Below, in pieces: positions 23,466-31,848 of a DNA stretch of 39,098 bases. Position 1 is the first letter of the stretch, and the number at the start of each line of letters is the position of its first letter. The notes under the pieces were generated by a model. It was not told the DNA's origin and ran no database searches. It was given only the letters and a program-made list of their open reading frames with translations. The DNA is taken from positions 1 through 39,098 of the forward strand of contig JAOADU010000024.1 of assembly GCA_026417155.1 (NCBI GenBank), given 5' to 3'. This DNA is from Bacteroidales bacterium. Lineage in GTDB: Bacteria; Bacteroidota; Bacteroidia; Bacteroidales; GWA2-32-17. Both the position numbers and the translations under genes were made by a program.

Positions 23466-25316
23466 TTAATTAACAATTAGTTTTTCCACAATACTATTGT
23501 TATTGGTTGTATATGTTAAAATATATATTCCTTTAGATAGCATATTTACAGGAATTAATTGTTTTTCTTTGGTAACTGTAATAACCTGAAGTTGTTTGCC
23601 AGTTAAATCAGAGATTGTGAGAGTACCATTGCCATTAGAATTAATAGTGATATAATCGCTAGCAGGGTTTGGATAAATTCCTATGCTATATCCATTAAGT
23701 TCACTATATCCCGTAACAGTTGACATTTTTACTGCAACGGTTTGTGTAACTTCCTTGGTTGCATCATGTTGAACAAAAGCTACAAATTCACAATTATTTT
23801 TAACAAAACCTGTTAAATCAATGTTGAATTGGTATGTTTGTATCATGTTTTGAGAAAAATCTAAATTAGTTCCAGCAGCATCAGGATACATTTTGCGGAG
23901 TACAAAATCTACTTCGGTTTGGTTTTGCCAGTTTTGAGGAATGTTCGATTCGGTTAGTGCTGTATGAAGCTTTAAACCAGTGGTTAAGTATGGGTATGTT
24001 TCTTCAACGGTAATTGTTGCACTATAAGTATTTAAACCTGTTCCGACAATATTAACATTTATATTTTGTAATCCAGGAATAGGAGTTCTTTGGTTATACA
24101 TATTGAGAAAGTAAGGATATAAACTTTGTGTAGCATTTCCACCTTCCATTACTAATACTCCGTCAGCAAATGTAGTAGGAAATGCTTCAACAGCATAATA
24201 GCCTAATCGTTGTGTAGCATCAATTATTTCGTACGAATCGCCGTAATGATACGCAATTGCTGTGGCATTTTTTTGGTTTACATCAATAAGATCTCGTAAA
24301 CCCATGGCTGCACCCGGGCAATATTGACACCATGTACCCGTTCCTTTTTCAAAGAGAACTAAGTTTCTATTAACACCACCGGGAATTTGAATTGTTGCAG
24401 TATTGGAAGCATGCGAATACCCTTGAGAACCATATCCAGCTCTAACTACGTAATTGTATGTATTAGGCCAAGGTCCCATATCGGTATAGCTTGTATTGGA
24501 AGAAGTATTGTAAATAACAATACCGTTTCTCATTAATTTGTAATTTGTTGGTGTAGGTGTGGGTGCTGTCCAATTCAAATCAACATTAGCACCATTTAAC
24601 GTTGCAGTTAAATTTGTTGGTGCATTGGGCGCTGTAGTTTGCTCGTACAAAAGATTATCAACATAATATCCTTTAGTGCTTCCGCCTGTAATAGGAGTAG
24701 GAGACTGAGTTCCATCCCAAGCATAAAAGTTAATAGCATCTAATTTAACAAGATTGTTATTTCCAAATGCTCCTTTGCTCCATTGGTAGCTGGTTACTTC
24801 ATTGCCATCTAAAAAGAATGTAGCATAATCGTCGTCTAAGTCGATAATAAGTTTTATATCGTGCCATACGTTTCTTGAAAATTGTTTACCTACAGGTGTA
24901 GTAGAACCAGCATCTACATAAATGGAGTCGTTGTAAATATATGCTTGAAAACCCCAAACACTATTGTTGCCTGCAAAGCTTTGGAGTAAATTAAAGTACC
25001 CAATTCTACCCGTAGGTACAAACATTTTCCATGACAGACTGTATCGTCCTGTGGTTTTACTACCTGTTTTAAATACAAGGTCGTTACTTCCTGCTACGTA
25101 TATTGATAATGGCTGACTTGAAGATTGAGCATTGGAAAATACAGCGTCTTCGGCACCACCAGGAGCATTCGACCAAGTAGTCCACCACGTGTTGCCTAAT
25201 GTTTGGGCAACCTTTGCATTGTTCGTATAACTGTCGAAGTTTTCTGTGTATAAAACTTGACTAAATGAACAAAAATAGCTAAATGCTAATAATGCTAAAA
25301 CATAAAGTTTTTTCAT
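23466..25316 (-). CDS. Omp28-like thioredoxin-fold T9SS cargo protein with LamG-like and FN3 domains
   Basis: 616 residues from ATG 25316, giving a clean signal peptide (MKKLYVLALLAF to FSQ); the frame extends to 25346 but a -7 box lies in that extension. Domains in order: a jelly-roll/LamG-like domain (about 20-230, from LYTENFDSY to YYVDNLLYE); a fibronectin type III domain (APTNLTATLNG, VDLNWTAP, YKLMRNG, YNYVVRAGY); an Omp28/thioredoxin-like domain with EKGTGTWCQYCPGAAMGL (Cys-x-x-Cys) and AVEAFPTTFADG; and a C-terminal type A sorting domain (IGIYPNPASDYITI, LTISDLTGKQL, LSKGIYILTY). It should be exported by T9SS and cell-surface bound. A redox role is suggested by the CxxC but not shown. 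Monocistronic: own -7 box and strong terminator. Confidence 0.85.
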   Translation of the reverse strand: MKKLYVLALLAFSYFCSFSQVLYTENFDSYTNNAKVAQTLGNTWWTTWSNAPGGAEDAVFSNAQSSSQPLSIYVAGSNDLVFKTGSKTTGRYSLSWKMFVPTGRIGYFNLLQSFAGNNSVWGFQAYIYNDSIYVDAGSTTPVGKQFSRNVWHDIKLIIDLDDDYATFFLDGNEVTSYQWSKGAFGNNNLVKLDAINFYAWDGTQSPTPITGGSTKGYYVDNLLYEQTTAPNAPTNLTATLNGANVDLNWTAPTPTPTNYKLMRNGIVIYNTSSNTSYTDMGPWPNTYNYVVRAGYGSQGYSHASNTATIQIPGGVNRNLVLFEKGTGTWCQYCPGAAMGLRDLIDVNQKNATAIAYHYGDSYEIIDATQRLGYYAVEAFPTTFADGVLVMEGGNATQSLYPYFLNMYNQRTPIPGLQNINVNIVGTGLNTYSATITVEETYPYLTTGLKLHTALTESNIPQNWQNQTEVDFVLRKMYPDAAGTNLDFSQNMIQTYQFNIDLTGFVKNNCEFVAFVQHDATKEVTQTVAVKMSTVTGYSELNGYSIGIYPNPASDYITINSNGNGTLTISDLTGKQLQVITVTKEKQLIPVNMLSKGIYILTYTTNNNSIVEKLIVN

Positions 25317-25343
25317 AATTTTTAAATTTGGTTTTTCAATACG

Positions 25344-25351
25344 CAAATATA
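25344..25351 (-). promoter_or_regulatory. Putative -7 box before the Omp28-like gene
   Basis: Minus strand TATATTTG, a full TAnnTTTG match, 27 bases before the ATG at 25316. It sits inside the in-frame extension of the gene, which supports the shorter start. Confidence 0.4.
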
Positions 25352-25364
25352 TGTTAATGTTTTG

Positions 25365-26312
25365 TTAAAATAGATGAGTTTCTAAAAAATTTACGATGTT
25401 TTGTTTAATTCTTTCGTGAATGTCATTAGTAGCATATTTTACAAATGCTTTTCCGGTAAGTTTTTCATAAAGCTCGATGTAGCGTTCGGAGATGGATTGA
25501 ACGATTTTATCTGTCATTTCGGGTATTTGTTGGTTGGGTTGTCCCATGAAACCATTTTCCATTAACCATTCACGTACAAATTCTTTTGACAATTGACGTG
25601 GTGAGAGTCCTTTCGAAAACCTTTCTTCATAATCTTCAGCATAAAAGTATCGAGAAGAATCGGGAGTATGTATCTCGTCTATTAAAAATATTTTTCCGTC
25701 TTTCTTGCCAAATTCGTATTTAGTATCTACTAAGATTAATCCTCGCTGTTCAGCAATTTTACTTCCTCTTTCAAAAAGTGAAAGAGCAATATGTTCTATT
25801 TCTTCATACTCATTTTCGGTAAGAATACCTTGTTTTAAAATGTCATTTTTGGAAATATTTACATCATGTCCATGAATAGCTTTTGTGGTGGGTGTAATTA
25901 TAGGAGATGGGAACTTTTCGTGTTCGCGCATTCCCGATGGAAGTATGTTGCCACATATATTGCGAATACCATTTTTATATTCGCGCCAACTTGAGCCGGT
26001 TAAATAACCTCTGACAATAATTTCAATAGGAATAGGTTGACAATAAAATCCAATAGTTACATTGGGATCGGGCATCGCAATTTTCCAGTTTGGAGCAATA
26101 TCAGCAGTAGCATCGAGAAATATATTGGCAATTTGGTTTAACACTTGACCTTTATATGGTATGGGTTGTGGCAATATAACGTCAAAAGCAGAAATGCGAT
26201 CTGTTACTACAATAATAAGGAGATCGTTTTCAAGATGATATACATCTCTAACCTTTCCTTGGTAGCGTTTTTTTAAATTTTTAAAATTAAAATTCGTTGC
26301 AGTTATAGTCAT
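25365..26312 (-). CDS. purC: Phosphoribosylaminoimidazole-succinocarboxamide synthase (SAICAR synthase)
   Basis: Joins CAIR and aspartate with ATP in purine synthesis. 315 residues, the longer form close to yeast Ade1 in length. Motifs: [76 protein letters not shown]. The ATG at 26312 overlaps the phoH stop (ATGA, 26309-26312), showing translational coupling; the longer frame to 26330 would only add MAKRKK inside phoH. Together with purL, it is the second purine gene in the window but in a different operon. Confidence 0.95.
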   Translation of the reverse strand: MTITATNFNFKNLKKRYQGKVRDVYHLENDLLIIVVTDRISAFDVILPQPIPYKGQVLNQIANIFLDATADIAPNWKIAMPDPNVTIGFYCQPIPIEIIVRGYLTGSSWREYKNGIRNICGNILPSGMREHEKFPSPIITPTTKAIHGHDVNISKNDILKQGILTENEYEEIEHIALSLFERGSKIAEQRGLILVDTKYEFGKKDGKIFLIDEIHTPDSSRYFYAEDYEERFSKGLSPRQLSKEFVREWLMENGFMGQPNQQIPEMTDKIVQSISERYIELYEKLTGKAFVKYATNDIHERIKQNIVNFLETHLF

Positions 26313-27256
26313 TTTTTTTCGTTTTGCCATTTTTCGTATGCACGCACAATATCTTTAACAAGTTTGTGTCGCACAATATCTGTTTCATTAAATTCAATAA
26401 TACCAATGTTTTCAATATTTTTCAAAATGTCAAGAGCAACAATAAGCCCCGACATGTTTTTGTTGGTTAAATCTATTTGAGTAATGTCGCCTGTTATAAT
26501 GAATTTAGCATTTTTCCCCATTCGTGTAAGAAACATTTTTAATTGTAAGGTTGTAGCATTTTGTGCTTCGTCGAGGATTACAAAAGCATGATCGAGCGTA
26601 CGTCCTCTCATATATGCAAGTGGAGCAATTTCTATAGTACCTTCTTCCATATATTCTTCGAGTTTCTTTTTGGGCATCATGTCGAGAAGTGCATCGTAAA
26701 GTGGCTGTAAATACGGATCAAGTTTATCCTTGAGATTTCCTGGTAAATATCCAAGATTTTCGCCTGCTTCAACTGCAGGACGACTTAGAACGATACGCCT
26801 TACTTCATGGTTTTTAAGAGCTTTTACAGCTAAAGCAATAGCTGTATAAGTTTTGCCACTTCCTGCAGGACCTGTAACTAAAATTAAATCGTTGCTTTTA
26901 GCAAGTTCTACTAATCGTATTTGGTTGGGTGTATATGCTTTAATAGCTTTGCCTTTATCGTTATGAATGATAATGATTTCTTTTGCGACAGAAGGAATTT
27001 CTTTATTTTCAAAAAACATGTCAATTAGTTCTTCACTCATCGAATGCTGTTTGTTTATTAAGCTAATAAGTTGATTGAGCCTATTAATCGCTTCGTTTAA
27101 AGCTTCTTCGTCATTACTACGTAATGTTATTACGTTTCCTCGAGAATGAATTTCAACATTTATAAAATGCTTTTGTATAATTTTTAAGAATTTATGTCTT
27201 GGACCAAAAAATGTAACAGGTTTGTCGAGAGTAATCAAAATTTGTTTTTCAATCAT
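26309..27256 (-). CDS. phoH: PhoH-family ATPase
   Basis: 315 residues from ATG 27256, the family's usual [13 protein letters not shown]-like start; the frame runs to 27301 but that would add a non-conserved stretch. An N-terminal KH-like region ([27 protein letters not shown]-like [13 protein letters not shown]) precedes the ATPase with Walker [22 protein letters not shown]-like [35 protein letters not shown], Walker [12 protein letters not shown] and [14 protein letters not shown]. PhoH-type proteins are linked to RNA metabolism and phosphate stress; the exact role is unsettled. It is transcribed divergently from 27337 and coupled to purC by an ATGA overlap. Confidence 0.93.
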   Translation of the reverse strand: MIEKQILITLDKPVTFFGPRHKFLKIIQKHFINVEIHSRGNVITLRSNDEEALNEAINRLNQLISLINKQHSMSEELIDMFFENKEIPSVAKEIIIIHNDKGKAIKAYTPNQIRLVELAKSNDLILVTGPAGSGKTYTAIALAVKALKNHEVRRIVLSRPAVEAGENLGYLPGNLKDKLDPYLQPLYDALLDMMPKKKLEEYMEEGTIEIAPLAYMRGRTLDHAFVILDEAQNATTLQLKMFLTRMGKNAKFIITGDITQIDLTNKNMSGLIVALDILKNIENIGIIEFNETDIVRHKLVKDIVRAYEKWQNEKK

Positions 27257-27268
27257 GAATATATTCCT

Positions 27269-27276
27269 TAATTTTG
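27269..27276 (+). promoter_or_regulatory. Putative -7 box before the DUF62-like gene
   Basis: TAATTTTG matches TAnnTTTG. A TTG lies at 27242-27244, 24 bases away, slightly long spacing. The in-frame start at 27274 would fall inside this box, so the real start is later (27313 or 27337). Confidence 0.3.
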
Positions 27277-27336
27277 AAACAAAGAAAATTATTTTTTGCA
27301 TCGGTTTTTAAGATGCAATCAAATATTTTATTAACA

Positions 27337-28104
27337 ATGCAGCGGCTTGTAGTAATAGCAGATTGGATTCGCGATAATGTGTACAGATCGATGTTTGAAG
27401 GAATATTAATTTCTAAATATAATGATTTACAGCCTATTTATTTTCAAACTCAACAAAAATATATTTACGAAACAGCATTAATATTGCGATTTTGTTTATT
27501 ACAATATCCACCTCAAACCATAATATTTGTAAGCAATACTTCCAATAATTCAAATTTTAATGGTTATTTATATTTTTACATTAATGAAAAGCATTTATTT
27601 TTACCCAACAATGGATTGATAGGTTTATGCGAAGATATTGTAAATAAAGAGAAAGCCTTTAAAATTACTAATGAAAATCCTACTTTTCCGGAATTAACAG
27701 TTTATATACCAGCCTTAATTGAAATTATAGAACATTCTACTATCGAAAATGCAGAACCATTGAGTGAATATAATAAATATACTCATCTATTGCCCGATGT
27801 CAGTAATGATAAAATTTTTGGTACAGTGATTTATATTGATTGCTTTGGGAATATTTTTATCAATATTACTCGCCAATTATTCGAGAAATACATAAATAGC
27901 AGACGTTTTGTTATTTATCCCAGCACAAAGCATCTAAGCATTTATAAAATATCTGAATCGTATGACGAAATTGAAGAGATGAAACCCTTTGCTATATTCA
28001 ACTCACTTGGTTTGCTAGAAATAGGCATTAAAGGAGCTTCTTTATCGGAGTTATATACTTTAGATTATTTGTCGAATATAATCATTGAAATTTATGATAC
28101 TTAG
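27337..28104 (+). CDS. Divergent SAM hydroxide adenosyltransferase-like (DUF62) protein
   Basis: 255 residues from ATG 27337; ATG 27313 is an alternative. The fold is recognisable by position: an N-terminal ADWIRDNVYRSMFEGIL (where the family has TDFGxxDxYVGxMKG), FLPNNGLIGL (for PDNGLL), VIYIDCFGNIFINIT (for YIDRFGNLITN) and FNSLGLLEIGIKGASLSELY (for NSFGYLEIAV). The family hydrolyses SAM to adenosine and methionine or makes halogenated adenosines. Here TDFG is ADWI, and the VDPGVG loop with its Arg is absent. Activity on SAM is therefore doubtful. First gene of a tightly packed run; the next gene starts 11 bases before its stop. Confidence 0.7.
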   Translation: MQRLVVIADWIRDNVYRSMFEGILISKYNDLQPIYFQTQQKYIYETALILRFCLLQYPPQTIIFVSNTSNNSNFNGYLYFYINEKHLFLPNNGLIGLCEDIVNKEKAFKITNENPTFPELTVYIPALIEIIEHSTIENAEPLSEYNKYTHLLPDVSNDKIFGTVIYIDCFGNIFINITRQLFEKYINSRRFVIYPSTKHLSIYKISESYDEIEEMKPFAIFNSLGLLEIGIKGASLSELYTLDYLSNIIIEIYDT

Positions 28105-28402
28105 AGTTGTAAAATTAAGAGTTGACGAACGAAAATTGGATGCGTTTAAATTGTTTATGAACAATTTGCATGATGAAAAACTTCGACTGCCAGGGTGCTT
28201 GCACTTTGATTATTTTCACGATAAAAAGAACCAAAACCTGTATTTTTCATATACCATTTGGGAAAATGAAAAATATTTAAGGGAATATAAAAAGTCCGAT
28301 TTATTTAAAGAAGTAATTCAAACATTGCGAAATTTGTGTGTTGAAGAACCACAGGCATGGACTATTCAGAATGTTTTTAATCATCCGGGACATGAAGAAT
28401 AA
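28094..28402 (+). CDS. ABM-domain (antibiotic biosynthesis monooxygenase-like) protein
   Basis: 102 residues from ATG 28094; the TTG at 28085 is an unlikely start. One dimeric alpha/beta-barrel domain: ILRVVKLRVDERKLDAFKLF, LPGCLHFDYFHDK, LYFSYTIWENEKYLREYKKS. The pattern of 'EPGCLxFD...FxxxExWxN..al..H' is the ABM family, which includes quinol monooxygenases and many enzymes of unknown function. Overlaps the preceding and following genes by 11 bases each, so it belongs to one operon. Substrate unknown. Confidence 0.82.
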   Translation: MILRVVKLRVDERKLDAFKLFMNNLHDEKLRLPGCLHFDYFHDKKNQNLYFSYTIWENEKYLREYKKSDLFKEVIQTLRNLCVEEPQAWTIQNVFNHPGHEE

Positions 28403-29168
28403 TGCATCAAAAGAATTTGAACGATTGATAGAGATAATGGACATTTTACGAAGCCAATGTCCATGGGACAAAAAACAAACGATAGAAAGTCTTAGAAAGC
28501 TAACGATTGAAGAAGTTTACGAATTGGCTGATGCCATAGACCAAGAACAATACGAAGAAATAAAAAAAGAACTCGGAGATTTATTGCTTCACATTGTATT
28601 TTACGCAAAAATTGCCGATGAAAAACAACAGTTTAACATTGCCGATGTGATTAAATCAATTAACCAAAAGCTAATAGAGCGACATCCTCATGTTTTTGGA
28701 GATGTGAAAGTAAATGATGCAGAAGACGTAAAACGGAATTGGGAAGAAATTAAACTTAGAAATGGAAAAAAACGAGTTTTAGACGGTGTTCCGAAAGCTT
28801 TACCTGCAATTGTAAAAGCATACAGAATTCAGGAAAAAGTTAGAGGAGTTGGGTTCGATTGGGATAATCGTGAGCAAGTTTGGGATAAAGTGAATGAAGA
28901 ATTACAAGAGGTAATTCAAGTATGTATCTCTAATAACAATAAACAACAAATGGAAAATGAGATAGGCGATTTAATGTTTTCTATTATAAATGCTGCTCGC
29001 TTGTACGATATTGATCCAGAAAAGGCTTTAGAAGTGACTAATCAGAAATTTATTCGACGATTTAATTATTTAGAAGAACAAACTATATTGCAAGGAAAAT
29101 CATTGCACGATATGACACTCGATGAAATGAATAAAATTTGGGAAGAAGCAAAAAAATACGATATATGA
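28392..29168 (+). CDS. mazG: Nucleoside triphosphate pyrophosphohydrolase MazG
   Basis: Hydrolyses (d)NTPs to monophosphates and PPi, a housecleaning function. 258 residues from ATG 28392; the frame is open to 28338 but the extension lies inside the ABM gene. Two MazG domains: the first with LRSQCPWDKKQTIESLRKL, EEVYELADAID and the metal-binding KKELGDLLLHIVFYA; the second with GVGFDWDNREQVWDKVNEEL and ENEIGDLMFSIINAARL. Both ExxED-type helices are intact. Overlaps the next gene by an ATGA (29165-29168). Confidence 0.95.
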   Translation: MKNNASKEFERLIEIMDILRSQCPWDKKQTIESLRKLTIEEVYELADAIDQEQYEEIKKELGDLLLHIVFYAKIADEKQQFNIADVIKSINQKLIERHPHVFGDVKVNDAEDVKRNWEEIKLRNGKKRVLDGVPKALPAIVKAYRIQEKVRGVGFDWDNREQVWDKVNEELQEVIQVCISNNNKQQMENEIGDLMFSIINAARLYDIDPEKALEVTNQKFIRRFNYLEEQTILQGKSLHDMTLDEMNKIWEEAKKYDI

Positions 29169-29833
29169 GAAACAAAAGATGGATGATTATAATTGCTATT
29201 ACTTGGAGCTTTATTACAGTAAACTGTCAGTCTATGAAAGAAAATGAAATTATTAACCTGCCTACACCGAATAAAAAAAGTAATATTAGCATAGAAGAGG
29301 CATTGCAATCAAGACGTTCGGTTAGAAGTTATAAAAAAGATAGTCTTTCGATAGAACAAATAGGCCAATTGCTATGGGCAGCATACGGAAGCACATCGGG
29401 AAGAAAGAAAACCTGTCCTTCGGCAGGGGCAACTTATCCACTCGAAATTTATCTTTTAGCAGCCGAAGTAAAAGGAATATCGACAGGCTTGTATCGTTAT
29501 AATTCAGCTAATCATTCAATCATCAAAATTCAACATACGGATATACGGAAACAATTGACCGAAGCATCGTTGAATCAGGAATATATCGAAAATGCACCGG
29601 CAAGTATTATCATTGCAGCTGATTTTAAACGAACAACAAAAGCTTATGGAGCAAGGGGCGAACGCTATGTATACATGGAAGTGGGTCATTGCGGACAGAA
29701 TATACACCTGCAATGTGAATCATTGAATTTAGGAACTGTAATTATAGGTGCTTTTGAAGATGATAAAGTTAAACAGATATTACACATTAACGAAGACCCG
29801 TTATATATTATGCCCATCGGATATAAGTATTAG
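29165..29833 (+). CDS. SagB/ThcOx-like nitroreductase-family oxidoreductase, exported
   Basis: 222 residues from ATG 29165 (ATGA overlap with mazG). The N-terminus MRNKRWMIIIAITWSFITVNCQ looks like a signal or anchor; the Cys22 context VNC is a poor lipobox. Then the nitroreductase fold: SIEEALQSRRSVRSYKKDSL, IGQLLWAAYGSTSGRKK, TCPSAGATYPLEIYLLA, GLYRYNSANHSI, YMEVGHCGQNIHLQCESLNLGTV, IMPIGYKY. This is the SagB/ThcOx subgroup, flavin-dependent; some members oxidise azolines in peptide synthesis, but no YcaO or precursor gene is nearby, so a general FMN oxidoreductase is more likely. FMN-binding Arg-Arg-Ser-Val-Arg is present. Confidence 0.85.
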   Translation: MRNKRWMIIIAITWSFITVNCQSMKENEIINLPTPNKKSNISIEEALQSRRSVRSYKKDSLSIEQIGQLLWAAYGSTSGRKKTCPSAGATYPLEIYLLAAEVKGISTGLYRYNSANHSIIKIQHTDIRKQLTEASLNQEYIENAPASIIIAADFKRTTKAYGARGERYVYMEVGHCGQNIHLQCESLNLGTVIIGAFEDDKVKQILHINEDPLYIMPIGYKY

Positions 29834-29844
29834 TAAAGCCAAGT

Positions 29845-30246
29845 ATGTTCGAAAACATAATATTTTTTAAGTTCTTAGATATATTTTTCATTGTTTTCCA
29901 TTCTTTGTTAATAGTTTTTAATGTGCTTGGATGGATATGGGTAAAAACACGTTTTTGGAATTTCGTAACGTTAAATATTACAGCCTTTTCGTGGTTTATA
30001 TTAGGAATTTGGTATGGATGGGGATATTGTTTTTGTACCGATTGGCATTGGCAAGTTCGAAATATGCTTGGCAAACGAATAGAGTCGCATTCTTATATTT
30101 CTTTTCTCATAGAATCTATTTTCAATGTAAATATTCCTGCCCATATTGTTGATTCTATAACACTATTAGTATTTATTTGTTCGTATGTAGCAAGTAGTTA
30201 TTTTCAGATAAAAAAATGGTGGGGTAATTATAAAGGAATTAAATGA
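29845..30246 (+). CDS. DUF2784 membrane protein
   Basis: 133 residues with three to four membrane segments: FLDIFFIVFHSLLIVFNVLG, WNFVTLNITAFSWFILGI, and a C-terminal VDSITLLVFICSYVASSY. The pattern of WIWVKTR, then LGIWYGWGYCFCTDWHWQV is characteristic of DUF2784 in Bacteroidota. Function unknown; the conserved CxxTDWHWQV loop suggests a binding site. It follows the SagB-like gene by 11 bases and overlaps the convergent lipoprotein at 30228 by 19 bases. Confidence 0.82.
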   Translation: MFENIIFFKFLDIFFIVFHSLLIVFNVLGWIWVKTRFWNFVTLNITAFSWFILGIWYGWGYCFCTDWHWQVRNMLGKRIESHSYISFLIESIFNVNIPAHIVDSITLLVFICSYVASSYFQIKKWWGNYKGIK

Positions 30247-30650
30247 ATTTGAATGATTTTGTTGCTATCAACAAATTCGCCCCATAATTCTTCTTCGTAT
30301 AGTTTTAATATTTTCCATGTAGAGCTGCTGTTGTTTTTTTTGAATGTTACGCTGGTTTTATCTGTATTAAAAAACCATGTTCCGCTTTCGGAATATGGCA
30401 TAAGACTAAATAATTTATAAGATAATGAATACGAATTATCTTTATTAATGGTCATAGCATACCCATTAAAAACGTTATTGAAATCGTTTGTTTTATCAAC
30501 TCCGTTTTCAAAATATTTGGCAACTTTCCATGTGTTTGCTAATCGTTCTTCTTTACTCCGAAAACTAATGAACGGGCCTTCTTCATATTTTTTACAACTC
30601 AGCAATAAGCTTAATAGCATACAATAAACAAACAATTTACGCATAATCAT
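30228..30650 (-). CDS. Small lipoprotein, possibly lipocalin-like
   Basis: 140 residues (or 138 from the second ATG, MRKLFVY). Signal with lipobox LLLSC, so Cys19 is lipidated. The mature protein resembles lipocalin-like Bacteroidota lipoproteins: NTWKVAKYFENGVDKTN, MTINKDNSYSLSYKLF, YSESGTWFFNTDKTSVTFKK, STWKILKLYEEELWGEF. The W-x-V/I-x-x pattern and strand lengths fit, but I do not see a decisive motif. Overlaps the upstream gene by ATGA (30647-30650). Confidence 0.75.
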   Translation of the reverse strand: MIMRKLFVYCMLLSLLLSCKKYEEGPFISFRSKEERLANTWKVAKYFENGVDKTNDFNNVFNGYAMTINKDNSYSLSYKLFSLMPYSESGTWFFNTDKTSVTFKKNNSSSTWKILKLYEEELWGEFVDSNKIIQIHLIPL

Positions 30651-31018
30651 TCGTTTTTATTTTTTGATTCATCTGTTTTTTTCTTATTATCTATGACAGG
30701 AGGTGCTTCATTTTGTTTTGATTTAGTTTTAGTTTTTGTTTTTTTGTTGGGATCAAGAGGTCTATCTATAATGATTTCCGCACCCGGAACAGGTTCTGCT
30801 TCTACACGTTCGGGTGTAGCTTCGGGCTTTGCTTCGGATTGGGGCATATCGAGCATTCCTTTTGTTACTCCTTTGCTTGGAGAACTGGGCTTTGGAATTG
30901 TATCATCAATAATTTTTTGTAATTCCTTTGATATTTTTTTGTGATCGGAAGTATCGACTTGTGAGAATACTAAGCTATAAGCTGCAAACACGAATAAAAG
31001 CGTTAATAATATTTTCAT
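30647..31018 (-). CDS. Exported Lys/Pro/Glu-rich low-complexity protein
   Basis: 123 residues from ATG 31018. Signal peptide MKILLTLLFVFAAYSLVFSQ, then a helical stretch (DHKKISKELQKIIDD), then a charged, unstructured tail rich in Pro, Glu and Lys, with KKTKTKTKSK and a final DESKNKNE. No family recognised. Unstructured, basic tails of this kind occur on periplasmic linker or cell-wall-associated proteins. The longer frame to 31057 is disfavoured by the -7 box at 31036. It is coupled by ATGA to the lipoprotein downstream. Confidence 0.65.
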   Translation of the reverse strand: MKILLTLLFVFAAYSLVFSQVDTSDHKKISKELQKIIDDTIPKPSSPSKGVTKGMLDMPQSEAKPEATPERVEAEPVPGAEIIIDRPLDPNKKTKTKTKSKQNEAPPVIDNKKKTDESKNKNE

Positions 31019-31035
31019 AATTTTTCTTTTTAAGA

Positions 31036-31043
31036 CAAAGTTA
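31036..31043 (-). promoter_or_regulatory. Putative -7 box for the 31018-30228 gene pair
   Basis: Minus strand TAACTTTG, a full TAnnTTTG match, 17 bases before the ATG at 31018. It supports the shorter start. No TTG at normal spacing. Confidence 0.4.
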
Positions 31044-31185
31044 CAATAAATTTTCAAATTAGAAATATATAATTTAAGTGTTGCAAAGTTTATTGATTTA
31101 TTTTTGCCGAGTTTAATCGCAGAATGAAGCTAGTTTGATTATGTTTCATTGTTTGTGGCTATTTTTATACGGATTAATTATCAAA

Positions 31186-31848
31186 TTAATTTACAATCGT
31201 TTGCAAATATATTTCGCCTCTTTTAATTCTTTGTTCAATGGGTAAACCACTAACAATATATGCTTGTGTTATGTTAATTATTTTTTTTTCAACCAGACCA
31301 ATATGTTTAGCAAATCGTTCACTTTTGTAATATTTGTCAATCAATGATTCCTGATTTTGTTGAATAATTAAGCATGTTTGGTTAAAAATATTCCATGGAG
31401 TATCTAATTCAGTTACTGTGTATATTTGAGCAGAATTGGTGTTATATGCGTTGCCATCCCATTTAAGATTTAATGATAATGGAAAAACTAGTTTTACGTA
31501 TCTGATATTTTCTTCAACTTTATGTGCCTGATTGTTTACATATTGCGACATCCAAACATCACTAATAATCCAATCAGACAAGGTATCGTTACGCTTATAA
31601 CGTTCTATTCGATAAACTTTATTCCCAATTTCGTCATAATAATAGCTTTCTATTTTCTCTTTTAAATAAAATTTTTGGGTATCATATACGTTAGAAGGAG
31701 CATCAATGGATATTTTTGTGATTTTATAAATGTTTTCTTGTCCAACTTGCAATGGGAAGTATGAGTAATCGAATGGCTTAGGTGAAGAGCTTTCTTTTTT
31801 GCAGCTTACGGATAAAATCAAACATAAGAATATAAAACGAGTTTTCAT
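31186..31848 (-). CDS. Lipoprotein of unknown function
   Basis: 220 residues. Signal with lipobox LSVSC (Cys16), followed by the KKESSS linker typical of Bacteroidota lipoproteins. The mature protein is strand-rich: YSYFPLQVGQENIYKITKIS, FYLKEKIESYYYD, YRIERYKRND, WMSQYVNNQ, KLVFPLSLNLKWDGNAY, YYKSERFAKHIGLVEKK. The pattern YFPLxxGxxxxYxxxxI is shared by many Bacteroidota lipoproteins, but no function is known. It starts within the exonuclease stop (ATGA 31845-31848), so it is in the uridine kinase operon. Confidence 0.75.
   Translation of the reverse strand: MKTRFIFLCLILSVSCKKESSSPKPFDYSYFPLQVGQENIYKITKISIDAPSNVYDTQKFYLKEKIESYYYDEIGNKVYRIERYKRNDTLSDWIISDVWMSQYVNNQAHKVEENIRYVKLVFPLSLNLKWDGNAYNTNSAQIYTVTELDTPWNIFNQTCLIIQQNQESLIDKYYKSERFAKHIGLVEKKIINITQAYIVSGLPIEQRIKRGEIYLQTIVN

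Noticed and set aside
29165-29833. Thiazole/oxazole-modified peptide cluster, suggested by the SagB-like enzyme
   Set aside because: No YcaO cyclodehydratase, precursor peptide or transporter near it.
29808-30074. Minus-strand ORF of 88 codons opposite DUF2784
   Set aside because: The plus-strand protein has clear membrane segments and family motifs; the antisense ORF has none.
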